Numbered from the stretch's first letter, positions 35,495-44,123 are shown. The stretch is DNA of 64,000 nt from Euryarchaeota archaeon Ods02 (GCA_028751075.1 JAQZDA010000010.1:1-64000); one strand, 5' to 3'. The notes: generated from the sequence alone by a model not told the origin. Numbers and translations are program-made.

Positions 35495-35689
35495 ATGACT
35501 GAGTACGAGGTCACGGGAGAGTTCGAGCCCGGAGGAGAACGCAGGAGCTTCACCACTACGGTGGAGGCGGAGAACGAGGACGTGGCGCGCGAACGCGTCT
35601 ACAGCAACCTCGGCAGCAAACACAGGCTGAAGCGCAATCAGATAGAGATCGAAGCCGTTACAGAGGCAGCGGAAGCGGGTGCTAGCTAG
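35495..35689 (+). CDS. rpl18a: Large-subunit ribosomal protein eL18-type LX (L18Ae)
   Basis: A 64-residue archaeal ribosomal protein LX/L18Ae. It begins EYEVTGEF and carries the typical ENEDVARERVYSNLGSKHRLKRNQIEIE ending, with short additional residues after. The stop directly abuts the pfdA ATG. It normally follows eif6; the serpin separates them here. Confidence 0.93.
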   Translation: MTEYEVTGEFEPGGERRSFTTTVEAENEDVARERVYSNLGSKHRLKRNQIEIEAVTEAAEAGAS

Positions 35690-36097
35690 ATGGCGGGAGC
35701 TAACCAGGACGTACAACGGCTCAGCCAGGAGTACGAGGAGCTCGGTGAAGCCATCCAGCAGCTTCAGCAGGCGAAAGCCCAGGTGGAAGCCCAGATAAAC
35801 GGATGCGAGGGCGCGGTCGAGAGCCTGGAGTCCATCGACAGCGGCGAAGACATACTTGTCTCCCTCGGAGGCGACACCCGGATACGCGCCAACGTGGAGG
35901 ACATCGAAGAGGTGTTGGTAGGCGTCGGAGCCGACGTCACCCTGGAGCTCGAACGCGGGGAAGCCGTGGAGCAGCTGGAGGAGAAGATAGACAAGCTCGA
36001 AGCCCAGAAGAAGGATCTCGACGCGGAGATACAGGACAAGGAGGAGCGGCTTCAGGAGGTCGCTCAGCAGGCGCAGCAGGCGCAGCTCGGTAGATAG
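35690..36097 (+). CDS. pfdA: Prefoldin subunit alpha
   Basis: Alpha subunit of the hexameric chaperone prefoldin (GimC), which passes unfolded proteins to the thermosome. It has two long coiled-coil helices (about 5-48 and 88-130) joined by beta hairpins (about 50-85, ILVSLGGDTRIRANV, VGVGADVTLEL). Length 135. It lies between rpl18a and ftsY in the usual archaeal order. Confidence 0.94.
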   Translation: MAGANQDVQRLSQEYEELGEAIQQLQQAKAQVEAQINGCEGAVESLESIDSGEDILVSLGGDTRIRANVEDIEEVLVGVGADVTLELERGEAVEQLEEKIDKLEAQKKDLDAEIQDKEERLQEVAQQAQQAQLGR

Positions 36098-36102
36098 AAC
36101 AG

Positions 36103-37203
36103 ATGTTCGACGGCCTCAGAGACAAGCTCGACGAGTTCCGCGAGGACGCCGACGAAGCCGTCGAAGAAGCCGAAGACTCCGAAGACAGCTCTGAAGAGGC
36201 CGTCGAGGCGGACGTTCAGTCGGAATCAGCCGACGACGTCGACGCAGAAGCCGCCGAGGAAGCAGCTGAAGACGCTGCCGGTGAACCCGAGCCCGATGAA
36301 GCCTCGGGCTCGGGTTTCGCGGGGAAGGCGAGGAGCCTCGTCGGCGACCGCGCGTTCGTCATCGACGAGGAGAGCCTCGACGGCCTTTTGGAGGAGCTAG
36401 AGATAGCGCTGTTGAGCAGCGACGTCGAGGTCGAGGTCACCCGCGAGATCAAGGACAGGGTGCGCGACAGCTTGGTCGGCGAGAAGAAGCACTGGCGGGA
36501 GAGCAAGGAGGACCTCGTCGTCGACGCGCTCCACGACGCACTCGTCGACGTACTAGAGGTCGATGGCTTCGACTTCGACAGCTACGTACAGGACGCCGAG
36601 AAACCCGTCGTAGTCGTGTTCACCGGCGTCAACGGCGTCGGCAAAACAACCTCTATAGCGAAGATAGCGGAACGGCTGGAGAACCAGGGTCTGTCGTCGG
36701 TGATGGCGAACGGAGACACCTACCGCGCCGGCGCCAACCAGCAGATACAGGAGCACGCTGAAGCCCTCGACAAGAAGGTCATCGTCCGCGAACAAGGCAG
36801 CGACCCCACCAGCGTCATCTACGACGCCGTCGAACACGCGGAAGCCAACGACGTCGACGTAGTGTTAGGTGACACAGCCGGCCGCCTCCACACCAGCGAC
36901 GACCTCATGAAACAGCTGGAGAAGATCGAACGCGTCGTCGAACCCGACCTCACCCTGTTCGTCGACGAAGCCGTCGCAGGACAGGACGCCGTAGAACGCG
37001 CCAGGGAGTTCGACAGCGCCGCCGAGATAGACGGCGTAGTGCTCACGAAAGCCGACGCCGACGCCCAAGGCGGCGCCGCCATCAGCATCAGCCACGTCAC
37101 CGGGAAACCCATCGTCTTCCTCGGGACAGGACAGGGATACAGTGACCTCGAGGAGTTCGACGCCGAAGAGCTCGTCGACCGATTGTTGGAACGCGGCGGC
37201 TGA
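36103..37203 (+). CDS. ftsY: Signal recognition particle receptor FtsY
   Basis: SRP GTPase that docks the ribosome-SRP complex at the membrane. An acidic, low-complexity N-terminal A domain (about 1-70) precedes the N domain. The G domain has G1 GVNGVGKTTS (about 175-184), the TYRAGANQQ insertion-box region, DTAGR and TKADADAQGGAA, ending GQGYSDLEEFDAEELVDRLL. Length 366 is ordinary for halophiles. It acts with the SRP19 encoded elsewhere in this window. Confidence 0.95.
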   Translation: MFDGLRDKLDEFREDADEAVEEAEDSEDSSEEAVEADVQSESADDVDAEAAEEAAEDAAGEPEPDEASGSGFAGKARSLVGDRAFVIDEESLDGLLEELEIALLSSDVEVEVTREIKDRVRDSLVGEKKHWRESKEDLVVDALHDALVDVLEVDGFDFDSYVQDAEKPVVVVFTGVNGVGKTTSIAKIAERLENQGLSSVMANGDTYRAGANQQIQEHAEALDKKVIVREQGSDPTSVIYDAVEHAEANDVDVVLGDTAGRLHTSDDLMKQLEKIERVVEPDLTLFVDEAVAGQDAVERAREFDSAAEIDGVVLTKADADAQGGAAISISHVTGKPIVFLGTGQGYSDLEEFDAEELVDRLLERGG

Positions 37204-37217
37204 CGTAGGAGACGAAG

Positions 37218-37883
37218 CTACAGAGGTTTCGTCAGGAACGCCTTCAGCTTACGCCCACCTCCTGCGGCGAACTGACGTAAGCTGTACCTCCACGGCGTCC
37301 TCCTTCCACCGACCTCCGTCCTACAGGCTTTTATCGCCTCCATAACCTCGTCTGCCGTGGCTTCGTCGGCGTCCACGATGGTGTACGCCTGCCCCACCAT
37401 GTCGACGATGTGGGCGTCGCTTCCGGCGACGACGGGTAGATCTCGTCGGCGGGCGAACCGTCTGGCTTTCCGGTTCGACAGCCCCGTCAGCAAGCGGCTG
37501 TTGTATATCTCTACGGCGTCGCAGTTTTCGACGCCGCCGACGCCGTGACGCAGGCGCTGGAAGGGATGAGGGATGCAGGCGACGCCGCCGAGCGCGCGAA
37601 TCTCCTCGATGGTGTCCTCCACCGACCGGTTCATCTCCGGAGCTTCCTCGACGTTCCACGCTAACACGTGGCCTTTCGACGTCGACACCTCGACTCCGGG
37701 TATCGCTGTGACGTCGTACCCCTCCGCGAGCTCGACGGCCTTCAAAGAGTTCTCTATCTGATCGTGGTCGGTTACCGCGAGAACTTCGAGCCCGACTTCG
37801 TCAGCGCGAGCGAGTATCTCGTCGAGGCTTCCTTCGGCGTCGTACGACGCCTCCGAATGCAGATGTAGGTCGGCTTTCAACAT
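37218..37883 (-). CDS. PHP-domain metal-dependent phosphoesterase
   Basis: A 221-residue PHP-family protein. Metal ligands are seen in KADLHLHSEASYDA (N-terminus), TDHDQIEN, GVEVST, CIPHPF and the late GSDAHI. It resembles nucleoside or oligonucleotide phosphoesterases (the YciV type) as well as other PHP hydrolases, so the substrate is open. It follows sucD by 30 bases and may be the last gene of the sucCD transcript. The C-terminal 35 residues are basic. Confidence 0.82.
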   Translation of the reverse strand: MLKADLHLHSEASYDAEGSLDEILARADEVGLEVLAVTDHDQIENSLKAVELAEGYDVTAIPGVEVSTSKGHVLAWNVEEAPEMNRSVEDTIEEIRALGGVACIPHPFQRLRHGVGGVENCDAVEIYNSRLLTGLSNRKARRFARRRDLPVVAGSDAHIVDMVGQAYTIVDADEATADEVMEAIKACRTEVGGRRTPWRYSLRQFAAGGGRKLKAFLTKPL

Positions 37884-37913
37884 CTGTTGGAACCTCGGTA
37901 AGTGATATCTACG

Positions 37914-38783
37914 TCAGACGAGGTCTTCGACCTTCTCCGCAACCTCCATCGGCGTCTCCGCCACTTCGACGCCGGCGTCCTTCAACGCCGTCATCTTGCT
38001 TTCGGCGGTGCCGGTTCCTCCGCCGCTGACGATGGCGCCCGCGTGACCCATTCGTTTGCCAGGTGGCGCGGTGCGTCCGGCGACGAAGCCGACGACGGGT
38101 TTCGACGCGTGTTCCTCGATCCACTCCGCCGCCTGTTCCTCGTCGCTGCCGCCTATCTCGCCGACGAGGGTTATGACTTCGGTCTCGGGGTCGTCTTCGA
38201 ACGCCCTGAGCGCGTCGATGAAGTCGGTGCCGATTATTGGGTCGCCGCCGATGCCGATGACGCTGCTCTGTCCGATGCCGCGGCTGCCGAGGCTGTCCAC
38301 TAACTGGTACGTCAGGGTGCCGCTGCGGCTGACGAGTCCGACCTCGCCGCTGTCGAAGATGTCGCCGCTCATGATACCGACCTTCGCCTCCCCAGGGGTT
38401 ATGACGCCGGGGCAGTTCGGCCCCACCAGTCGGGTGTCGACCTCCTGCAGTCGGCGGTTCACCCTTATCATGTCGTGTTTGGGGATGCCTTCGGTGATGG
38501 CTACGCAGAGGTCGAGGTCAGCGTCCAGAGACTCCATGACTGCGTCGCTGGCGAACGCCGGCGGCACGAAGACGACGGAGGCGTTCGCGTCCTCCATCTC
38601 GACGGCTTCCTCGACGGTGTCGTAGACGGGTACGCCTAACACCTCTTCCCCGCCTTTACCGGGTGTGACGCCTGCGACGACGTCTGTGCCGTACTCCTGC
38701 ATCCTTTAGGCGTGGAACCCGCCTTCGTCGCCGGTGATACCCTGCACCACGAGTCGGGTGTCGTCTCCCACGAGGACGGACAT
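37914..38783 (-). CDS. sucD: Succinyl-CoA ligase alpha subunit, interrupted by in-frame stop
   Basis: Alpha subunit of succinyl-CoA synthetase (TCA cycle, substrate-level phosphorylation). The frame starts at an ATG overlapping the sucC stop (TGATG) and encodes [20 protein letters not shown], the expected CoA-binding N-terminus. At codon 26 a TAA (38706-38708) replaces the usual Glu after FHA. Two codons later an ATG (38702) opens the remaining 262 codons, which are fully conserved: [11 protein letters not shown], the [10 protein letters not shown] motif and the phosphohistidine region [10 protein letters not shown]. The stop is either a sequence error, a nonsense mutation (GAA to TAA would suffice), or a point of reinitiation. 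Confidence 0.88.
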
Positions 38784-39922
38784 CAGCTGTCACCTCCGGC
38801 GAGCTCGACGGTGCGTTGGACGGCGCCTTCGAGGCTCTGCTCAACCTCGACCTTCGACGTCAACAGCTTCCGACCTTCCTCTTCGTTCGTCCCCGTCAAC
38901 CTCACTACGAGGGGTTTCGGTAGCTCGTCGAACTCCTCCAGCGCTTCGTTGATGCCTTCCGCTACCTCGTCGCATCGGGTGATGCCGCCGAAGATGTTGA
39001 ACACCACGGCTTCGACGTTGTCGTCCTCGAAGACGAGGGAGAGGGCGTCGCGGACGCGGTCGGCTTTCGCGCCGCCGCCGATGTCGAGGAAGTTCGCCGG
39101 CGACCCTCCGTAGTGGTCGACGAGGTCGAGCGTAGTCATCACGAGTCCGGCGCCGTTGCCGATGATGCCGACGTCCCCGCTCAAACGTACGTAGTCGAAG
39201 CCTTTGTCCGAGGCTTTCGCCTCGAAGGGGTCGTCGAACGCTTCCTCCTCCATCTCCGCGAGCTCCGGTTGACGGTAGAGCGCGCTGTCGTCGATGTTGA
39301 AGACGGCGTCTGCGGCGACGACATCGCCGTCTCCGGTGACTACGAGGGGGTTTATCTCGGCGTCGTCGGCGTCCGAGCCGCTCCAGAGGGTGTAGAGGGT
39401 GTCGAGCACACCGCTCACGTCCCGCGCCACCTCGCGGTCGACGCCTGCTCCGTAGACGACGCGTCGGTTCTGGTATCCCAGGAGGTCGTACGCGGGGTCG
39501 ACGTGCTCCTTCGCTATCGCCTCCGGGTATTCCTCCGCGACCTCTTCGATGTTGACGCCTCCGCGCGACGACACCATAGCCACCGCCTCTCCTTCACCTC
39601 GGTCGAGGGTGACGCCGACGTAGAGTTCGTCGTCTATGTCGACGGCTTCCTCCACCAGGACCTCCTCGGTGAGTTTTCCTTTGATCTCCATCCCGAGTAT
39701 CTCGTCTGCGACGGTGTACGCTTCGTCGGGGGTTGATGCGAGCTTGATGCCGCCGGCTTTCCCGCGGCCGCCGACGTGCACCTGAGCCTTCACCGCGACC
39801 TCGCCACCTATCTCCTCCGCTATCTCCCTTGCTTCCTCCGGCGTTCCGGCGACGCGTCCTTCCGGCGTCGGTATGCCGGCGTCGGCGAACACCTGCTTCG
39901 CCTGGTACTCGTGCAGCCTCAT
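38783..39922 (-). CDS. sucC: Succinyl-CoA ligase beta subunit
   Basis: ADP-forming beta subunit. The ATP-grasp domain runs from MRLHEYQAKQVFADAGIP through QVHVGGRGKAGGIKLA. The C-terminal ligase domain contains NGAGLVMTTLDLVDHYGG, NFLDIGGGA and FNIFGGITRCDEVA. Length 379 is normal. A TATA element 28 bp upstream makes it leaderless. The stop overlaps the sucD start. Confidence 0.96.
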   Translation of the reverse strand: MRLHEYQAKQVFADAGIPTPEGRVAGTPEEAREIAEEIGGEVAVKAQVHVGGRGKAGGIKLASTPDEAYTVADEILGMEIKGKLTEEVLVEEAVDIDDELYVGVTLDRGEGEAVAMVSSRGGVNIEEVAEEYPEAIAKEHVDPAYDLLGYQNRRVVYGAGVDREVARDVSGVLDTLYTLWSGSDADDAEINPLVVTGDGDVVAADAVFNIDDSALYRQPELAEMEEEAFDDPFEAKASDKGFDYVRLSGDVGIIGNGAGLVMTTLDLVDHYGGSPANFLDIGGGAKADRVRDALSLVFEDDNVEAVVFNIFGGITRCDEVAEGINEALEEFDELPKPLVVRLTGTNEEEGRKLLTSKVEVEQSLEGAVQRTVELAGGDS

Positions 39923-39945
39923 GGGGTGAAGGTGTGGGGAAAACT

Positions 39946-39953
39946 CCTTAACG
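39946..39953 (-). promoter_or_regulatory. TATA box for sucCD
   Basis: CGTTAAGG on the minus strand is centred 28 bp ahead of the sucC ATG. Confidence 0.5.
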
Positions 39954-40014
39954 TTACCGTAACCTCGACGTGGTGTTCGATGGAGGATAAGCTGCTCGTC
40001 CCGGTTGCAGTCGC

Positions 40015-41151
40015 TTACCTGTAGCGGAGCATGAACAACGTCAATGCGAGCAACCCTGCTACGGCGGTGAATCCAGGCAGTCCTTCGCCGTCGTTGTCAC
40101 CGCCGTCTTCGCCGTCGTCTTCGTCGGAGGCGGTGATCTCGATGTTGCGGTCGCTGAAGTGGTCGAGCGCGACGAGCACCTGTGCGTGCGACTCCGCTGA
40201 CGTCTCACCGACGACCTTGTAAGCGGGTGCGTCGCCGTCGACTGCGGCTTCAAGGTCCGAGTACGTGTCGACCTCTGTCGCGGCTTCACCGTCTACTTCT
40301 ACGTCGAACGCCTGGCTGCTGCCGACTGCGGCTTCGCTCACCGTGGTCATCACGACTTTACCGTCGGCTTCGACGCGAGACACCTCGACCTCTACTTGGT
40401 CTCTGCCGGTGTTGCGTCCTTCGGCTTCGACGTCCTCGAGGTAGGTGGCTCCGTCGACTTCGGTGTGGTCGCCGACGAACTGAACTTCGGCGGCCGCGTT
40501 ACCGTTCGCGACGATGCGTTCCTGCCTTCTGTCGTCCTGCGTCTTTCCCTCGGTGTAGGCGCGGAACACCATGCGGGCGTCCTCACCGAGATGCGCGGTG
40601 ACGTCGCCTTCGTCGTTGACGTCTACCTCGCCGTCACCGACGACGATGTAGCTGCCTTCGACTCCGTCTTTCTCGGTGGAGACGATGACGTCTGACCTCG
40701 CTTCGGCTTCCGCGTTCGCCGGTACTTCGACCTGGACGAGCTGTTCTTCGCCGCCTGCTTCGAGCACGAGCACTGCGTTGCTGTTGTCGTGCGCGGAGAG
40801 GCCGGCAGAGCCTTCGAAGTCGACGTTCGCGCTGGTTCGCGCCGTCGCCGTCGCAGCCACGCTCGCACCAGCTATGTTGGATACTGCTCCGAGGTCGATT
40901 CCGGCGCCGATGCCGACTCCGACTCCTCCGGTGCCTCGTGCTTCGGCGTCGCTACGAGCTTCAACCTCGGCGCTGGTGAACATCTGCTGGCCGTCGACCT
41001 GGTAGTCGACGACGGCGTTGTCCGTCGTCTCGAACGATACATGGGTTCCGGCGTAGCCCTCCGCCTGCTGTGCGCTGGTTACTGCGGATGCGGCACCCAA
41101 CAGAAGGAAGGCTGTCAGGATGGCTACGGTGAACTTTCTAGTATGCGTCAT
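40015..41151 (-). CDS. PGF-CTERM surface protein, paralogue 1
   Basis: A 378-residue exported protein of unknown function. The signal peptide (about 1-28) ends SAQQ. The mature part begins GYAGTHVSFETTDNAVVDYQVDG, passes a Gly/Ala-rich stretch (GGVGVGIGAGIDLGAV, about 75-90), then beta-rich segments (NSNAVLVLEAGGEEQLVQVEVP, EKDGVEGSYIVVGDGEV). It ends with an acidic spacer and GLPGFTAVAGLLALTLFMLRYR, a PGF-CTERM archaeosortase signal. Closely related along its length to the next gene upstream. Probably a cell-surface protein. Confidence 0.8.
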   Translation of the reverse strand: MTHTRKFTVAILTAFLLLGAASAVTSAQQAEGYAGTHVSFETTDNAVVDYQVDGQQMFTSAEVEARSDAEARGTGGVGVGIGAGIDLGAVSNIAGASVAATATARTSANVDFEGSAGLSAHDNSNAVLVLEAGGEEQLVQVEVPANAEAEARSDVIVSTEKDGVEGSYIVVGDGEVDVNDEGDVTAHLGEDARMVFRAYTEGKTQDDRRQERIVANGNAAAEVQFVGDHTEVDGATYLEDVEAEGRNTGRDQVEVEVSRVEADGKVVMTTVSEAAVGSSQAFDVEVDGEAATEVDTYSDLEAAVDGDAPAYKVVGETSAESHAQVLVALDHFSDRNIEITASDEDDGEDGGDNDGEGLPGFTAVAGLLALTLFMLRYR

Positions 41152-41196
41152 CGGTGAACAGTGCCGCCCTCACCTCAAACCTGTTCGGTTGACAGT

Positions 41197-41235
41197 CCAA
41201 GTACTTGACTGACCAAGTACGCGCCGGTTACTTGG
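41197..41235. promoter_or_regulatory. Three CCAAGTA boxes upstream of paralogue 1
   Basis: CCAAGTACTTG (41197-41207), CCAAGTAC (41213-41220) and inverted TTACTTGG (41228-41235) are spaced about 16 bp apart. The same core occurs upstream of paralogue 2. They probably bind a shared regulator. Nothing else is recognised in this 180-bp gap. Confidence 0.5.
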
Positions 41236-41331
41236 TAGCTCTATGATACACGGCGGCAGTTCCTCGGTTCCGATGAACCAGACAGCAGACGTGAAACCGA
41301 CCGAGACAGGTTGAAGCTCTGGAAGCTGCGT

Positions 41332-42576
41332 CTACCGACGGCGCATGGCGAACAACGTCACCGCGAGCAACGCAGCGACGACTGTGAAGCCAGGTAGTCC
41401 CTCGTCCTCGTCGTCCACGGCTTCGTCTTCTTCATCTGCGTCGTCGACTTCCTCGTCATCTACTTCTTCGTCGTCAGTCTCCTCGTCGTCTACGTCGTCA
41501 GCTTCCCCATCGTCGTCTGCCTCGGCGTCTTCATCGTCTTCTTCGTCTGCGGAGGCCACTGTGAAGCTACGTTCGCTGAAGTGGTCGAGGGCGACGAGAA
41601 CCTGTGCGTGGGATTCCGCACTGGTTTCGCCGACGACCTTGTACGCGGGTGAGTCACCTTCAGCCGCTGCCTCTAGCTCGCTGTAGCTGTCGACCTCGAC
41701 GGCGGCTTCACCGTCTACTTCTACGTCGAACGCTTCGCTCGCTCCGACCGCGGCTTCGCTGACGGTGGTCAAGACGACCTTGCCGTCGGCCTCCACCCGG
41801 GAGACCTCGACCTCGACGCGGTCTTCACCGGGGTTCTCACCTTCAACGTTTTCTACGTCGTCGAGATACGCGGCTCCGTCCACCTCCTCGTGGTCTCCGA
41901 CGAACTGAACTTCGGCGGCGGCGTTACCGTCGGCTATTATGCGCTCCTGCTCCTCGTCGTCCTCGGATGCGCCCTCGGTGTGCGCGCGGAACACCATGCG
42001 GGCGTCCTCACCGAGATGCGCGGTGACGTCGCCTTCGTCGTTGACCGCGGCCTCGCCGTCACCGACGACGATGTAGCTGCCTTCGACTCCGTCTTTCTCG
42101 GTGGAGACGACGACGTCGCTACGTGCCTCTGCTTCAGCATCTGCGGGTACTTCGACCTCGACGAGCTGTTCTTCGCCGCCTGCTTCGAGCACGAGCACTG
42201 CGTTGCTGTTGTCGTGCGCCGACAAGGACGCCGAACCCTGGAACTCCACGTTCGCACTGGTTCGAGCCTCCGCCGTCGCCTCTATGTTAGCGCCAGCGAT
42301 ACCGGAAACTGCTCCGAGATCGACTCCTGCACCGACGCCGACACCGACACCTCCGGCGCCGCGTTCCTCGGCGTCGGTACGCGCCTCAACTTCCGCGCTG
42401 CTGAAGAGCTCCACGCCGTCGACCTGGTAGTCGACGACCGCGTTATCCGTCGTGTCGAACGACAGATGCGCTCCTGCGTATCCATCTGCTTGCTGTGCCG
42501 ATGCTGAAGCAGCCGCTGCACCCACCGCAAGAACCGCTGCTACAGCCGTAACCACCAGTATACGTCTGAAGGACAT
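41332..42576 (-). CDS. PGF-CTERM surface protein, paralogue 2
   Basis: A 414-residue tandem paralogue of the preceding surface protein, with the same signal peptide, Gly-rich segment and beta-rich body. It differs mainly in a longer C-terminal spacer: about 50 residues almost all Asp, Glu, Ala and Val before GLPGFTVVAALLAVTLFAMRRR. The spacer probably spans the cell wall after archaeosortase processing. Blocks of DNA identical to paralogue 1 alternate with diverged ones. Function unknown. Confidence 0.8.
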   Translation of the reverse strand: MSFRRILVVTAVAAVLAVGAAAASASAQQADGYAGAHLSFDTTDNAVVDYQVDGVELFSSAEVEARTDAEERGAGGVGVGVGAGVDLGAVSGIAGANIEATAEARTSANVEFQGSASLSAHDNSNAVLVLEAGGEEQLVEVEVPADAEAEARSDVVVSTEKDGVEGSYIVVGDGEAAVNDEGDVTAHLGEDARMVFRAHTEGASEDDEEQERIIADGNAAAEVQFVGDHEEVDGAAYLDDVENVEGENPGEDRVEVEVSRVEADGKVVLTTVSEAAVGASEAFDVEVDGEAAVEVDSYSELEAAAEGDSPAYKVVGETSAESHAQVLVALDHFSERSFTVASADEEDDEDAEADDDGEADDVDDEETDDEEVDDEEVDDADEEDEAVDDEDEGLPGFTVVAALLAVTLFAMRRR

Positions 42577-42597
42577 CGTATGTAAGGTAAGCTTAAC

Positions 42598-42614
42598 GGT
42601 ACTTAGTACTTGGT
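42598..42614. promoter_or_regulatory. AGTACTT boxes upstream of paralogue 2
   Basis: GGTACTTAG (42598-42606) overlaps AGTACTTGGT (42605-42614), matching the CCAAGTACT boxes ahead of paralogue 1. On the minus strand they lie directly upstream of the TATA-like CGTTAAGC. Confidence 0.45.
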
Positions 42615-42680
42615 ATGACTAACCCTTGCTTTCGATAGCTCTCCGCAACCCCTTTGTCTCCGTCATACATCTAACCCCTC

Positions 42681-43535
42681 ATGACATCTCAGGAGGTGGT
42701 CGACGAGGTCAACGAGTACTACGACGAGTGCCAGGTCGACTATGCGATGATCTGGGGCACCAACGACCATCTTTCGATGCATTACGGCTACCACGAGGAC
42801 GGAATGAGCCATGACGAAGCTGTCGTCAACCTCACCCGCGTCGTCGCCGAACGCGCAGACATCGACGCGGACGACCGGGTGCTCGACGCTGGATGTGGCG
42901 TCGGCGGAAGCGCGATATGGATAGCCGAGAACCACGGCACCGAGGTCACCGGAATCAACATCAACCAGAACCAGATCGAGAAAGCCCGGCGCGGCGCAAG
43001 CCGACACGGCGTCGAAGACCTAACTGATTTCAGGGTTATGGACTTCACCGACACGGAGTTCGAGGACGAGTCGTTCTCCGTCGTCTGGGCGGTCGAGGCT
43101 GCGTGTCACGCGGAGGACAAACAGGAGTTCCTACGGGAGATGTACCGCGTACTGGAACCAGGAGGCAGGATAGTCGTAGCTGATGGCTTCGTCGGGAAAG
43201 ACGAGCTTTCCGACAGGGAGGTGAACGGGTTGGAGGCGATGCTAGAGGGGATGGCGGCGCCGAACCTCGACACCTACGAGGAGTTCCTCGAGCACGCGGA
43301 GGAAGTGGGTTTCACGGGTGTAGAGTTCGAGGACAGGTACGACAGCGTCTACCCTTCAGCCCGCCGTATCTACCTGATGACGCTTCTGACGCTTCCGGTC
43401 GGAGTTATGCTTAGGCTCCTACGTGTGAGGTCGGAGGCGCAGATGAACCATCTGAAGGCCGCCTACCACCAGTATCCTATGCTGAAGAGCGGTGCCTGGG
43501 TTCATGGGTTGATGTACGCGGAGAAACCTGAATGA
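42681..43535 (+). CDS. SAM-dependent methyltransferase (UbiE/tocopherol MT-like)
   Basis: Class I methyltransferase of the branch that includes tocopherol, sterol and cyclopropane-type small-molecule methylases. Features: substrate-lid start NEYYDECQVDYAMIWGTNDHLSMHYGYHE, SAM motif VLDAGCGVGGSAIWIAE (about 68-84), ITGININQNQIEKARR, a FSVVWAVEAACH motif II, and LEPGGRIVVADGF. A hydrophobic segment near 230-245 suggests membrane contact, so a lipid or quinone substrate is plausible. Length 284. Exact substrate unknown. Confidence 0.82.
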   Translation: MTSQEVVDEVNEYYDECQVDYAMIWGTNDHLSMHYGYHEDGMSHDEAVVNLTRVVAERADIDADDRVLDAGCGVGGSAIWIAENHGTEVTGININQNQIEKARRGASRHGVEDLTDFRVMDFTDTEFEDESFSVVWAVEAACHAEDKQEFLREMYRVLEPGGRIVVADGFVGKDELSDREVNGLEAMLEGMAAPNLDTYEEFLEHAEEVGFTGVEFEDRYDSVYPSARRIYLMTLLTLPVGVMLRLLRVRSEAQMNHLKAAYHQYPMLKSGAWVHGLMYAEKPE

Positions 43536-43557
43536 CGGAACACAGGGGATCTCTAGT

Positions 43558-44115
43558 CTACTCGAGGCTCTCGAGCACGCGTCGGTAGTCGTCCCCTGAC
43601 ATCGAGTCCACCATCTCCCTGGTCTCGTCGGATATCTCGTCGAGCTTCTCCACGAGCTCCTGGTACTCATCGCTCGCCTCCAGCTCAGCCTCCGACTTCG
43701 ACTTCTCGAGAGCTATCTTCTTCGTCATCAAAGAGAACTGCTCCCGGGTCTTGCGGCTGTACTCGTCGGTCTGCAGCAGTCCCTCGACGGTGTCGTGGAC
43801 GTCTTCCTTGGAAACCGGCTTCGTCAGGTAGTCGTCGAAACCCATGTCTATGATGTCGAAGTCGGGTTCGACCGCAGTAACTACTGCTACCTTGCAGTCC
43901 TCCCCGCGGCTTCGTATCTCCTCGAGAACCTCGTCTCCGTTCATGTCGGGCATCCGGCGGTCCAGCAGGACCACGTCTACGTCGTTCTCCTCGACCTGCT
44001 CGAGAGCGGAGCCTCCGTCCTTGGCCTTAAGGACGTTGTAGTCGTCCTCCAGCCAGGCTCCGTACATCTCGACCACGTCGGGTTCGTCGTCGACTACCAA
44101 CACTGTTGCAGTCAA
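43558..44115 (-). CDS. Response regulator with HalX domain
   Basis: Two-component receiver: VLVVDDEPDVVEMYG with acidic pocket, phosphoacceptor Asp in VVLLDRRMPD (about 53), switch residues in VVTAVEP and the lysine of YLTKPVSKED. The C-terminal HalX domain (about 110-180, TREQFSLMTKKIALEKSKSEAEL) is a haloarchaeal coiled-coil output of unknown partner. It starts with TTG, with a GGAGGG Shine-Dalgarno about ten bases upstream. A 14-bp palindrome covers the start codon. No histidine kinase is nearby. Confidence 0.9.
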   Translation of the reverse strand: MTATVLVVDDEPDVVEMYGAWLEDDYNVLKAKDGGSALEQVEENDVDVVLLDRRMPDMNGDEVLEEIRSRGEDCKVAVVTAVEPDFDIIDMGFDDYLTKPVSKEDVHDTVEGLLQTDEYSRKTREQFSLMTKKIALEKSKSEAELEASDEYQELVEKLDEISDETREMVDSMSGDDYRRVLESLE

Positions 44116-44123
44116 GCTTGACT
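44110..44123. promoter_or_regulatory. Perfect palindrome over HalX gene start codon
   Basis: AGTCAAGCTTGACT is a perfect 14-bp palindrome whose minus-strand copy includes the TTG start. In RNA it could fold over or dimerise at the start codon; in DNA it could be a binding site. Confidence 0.55.

Noticed and set aside
38706-38708. Recoding (pyrrolysine or selenocysteine) at the sucD stop
   Set aside because: The codon is TAA. Pyrrolysine uses TAG and selenocysteine TGA; no archaeal recoding of TAA is known.
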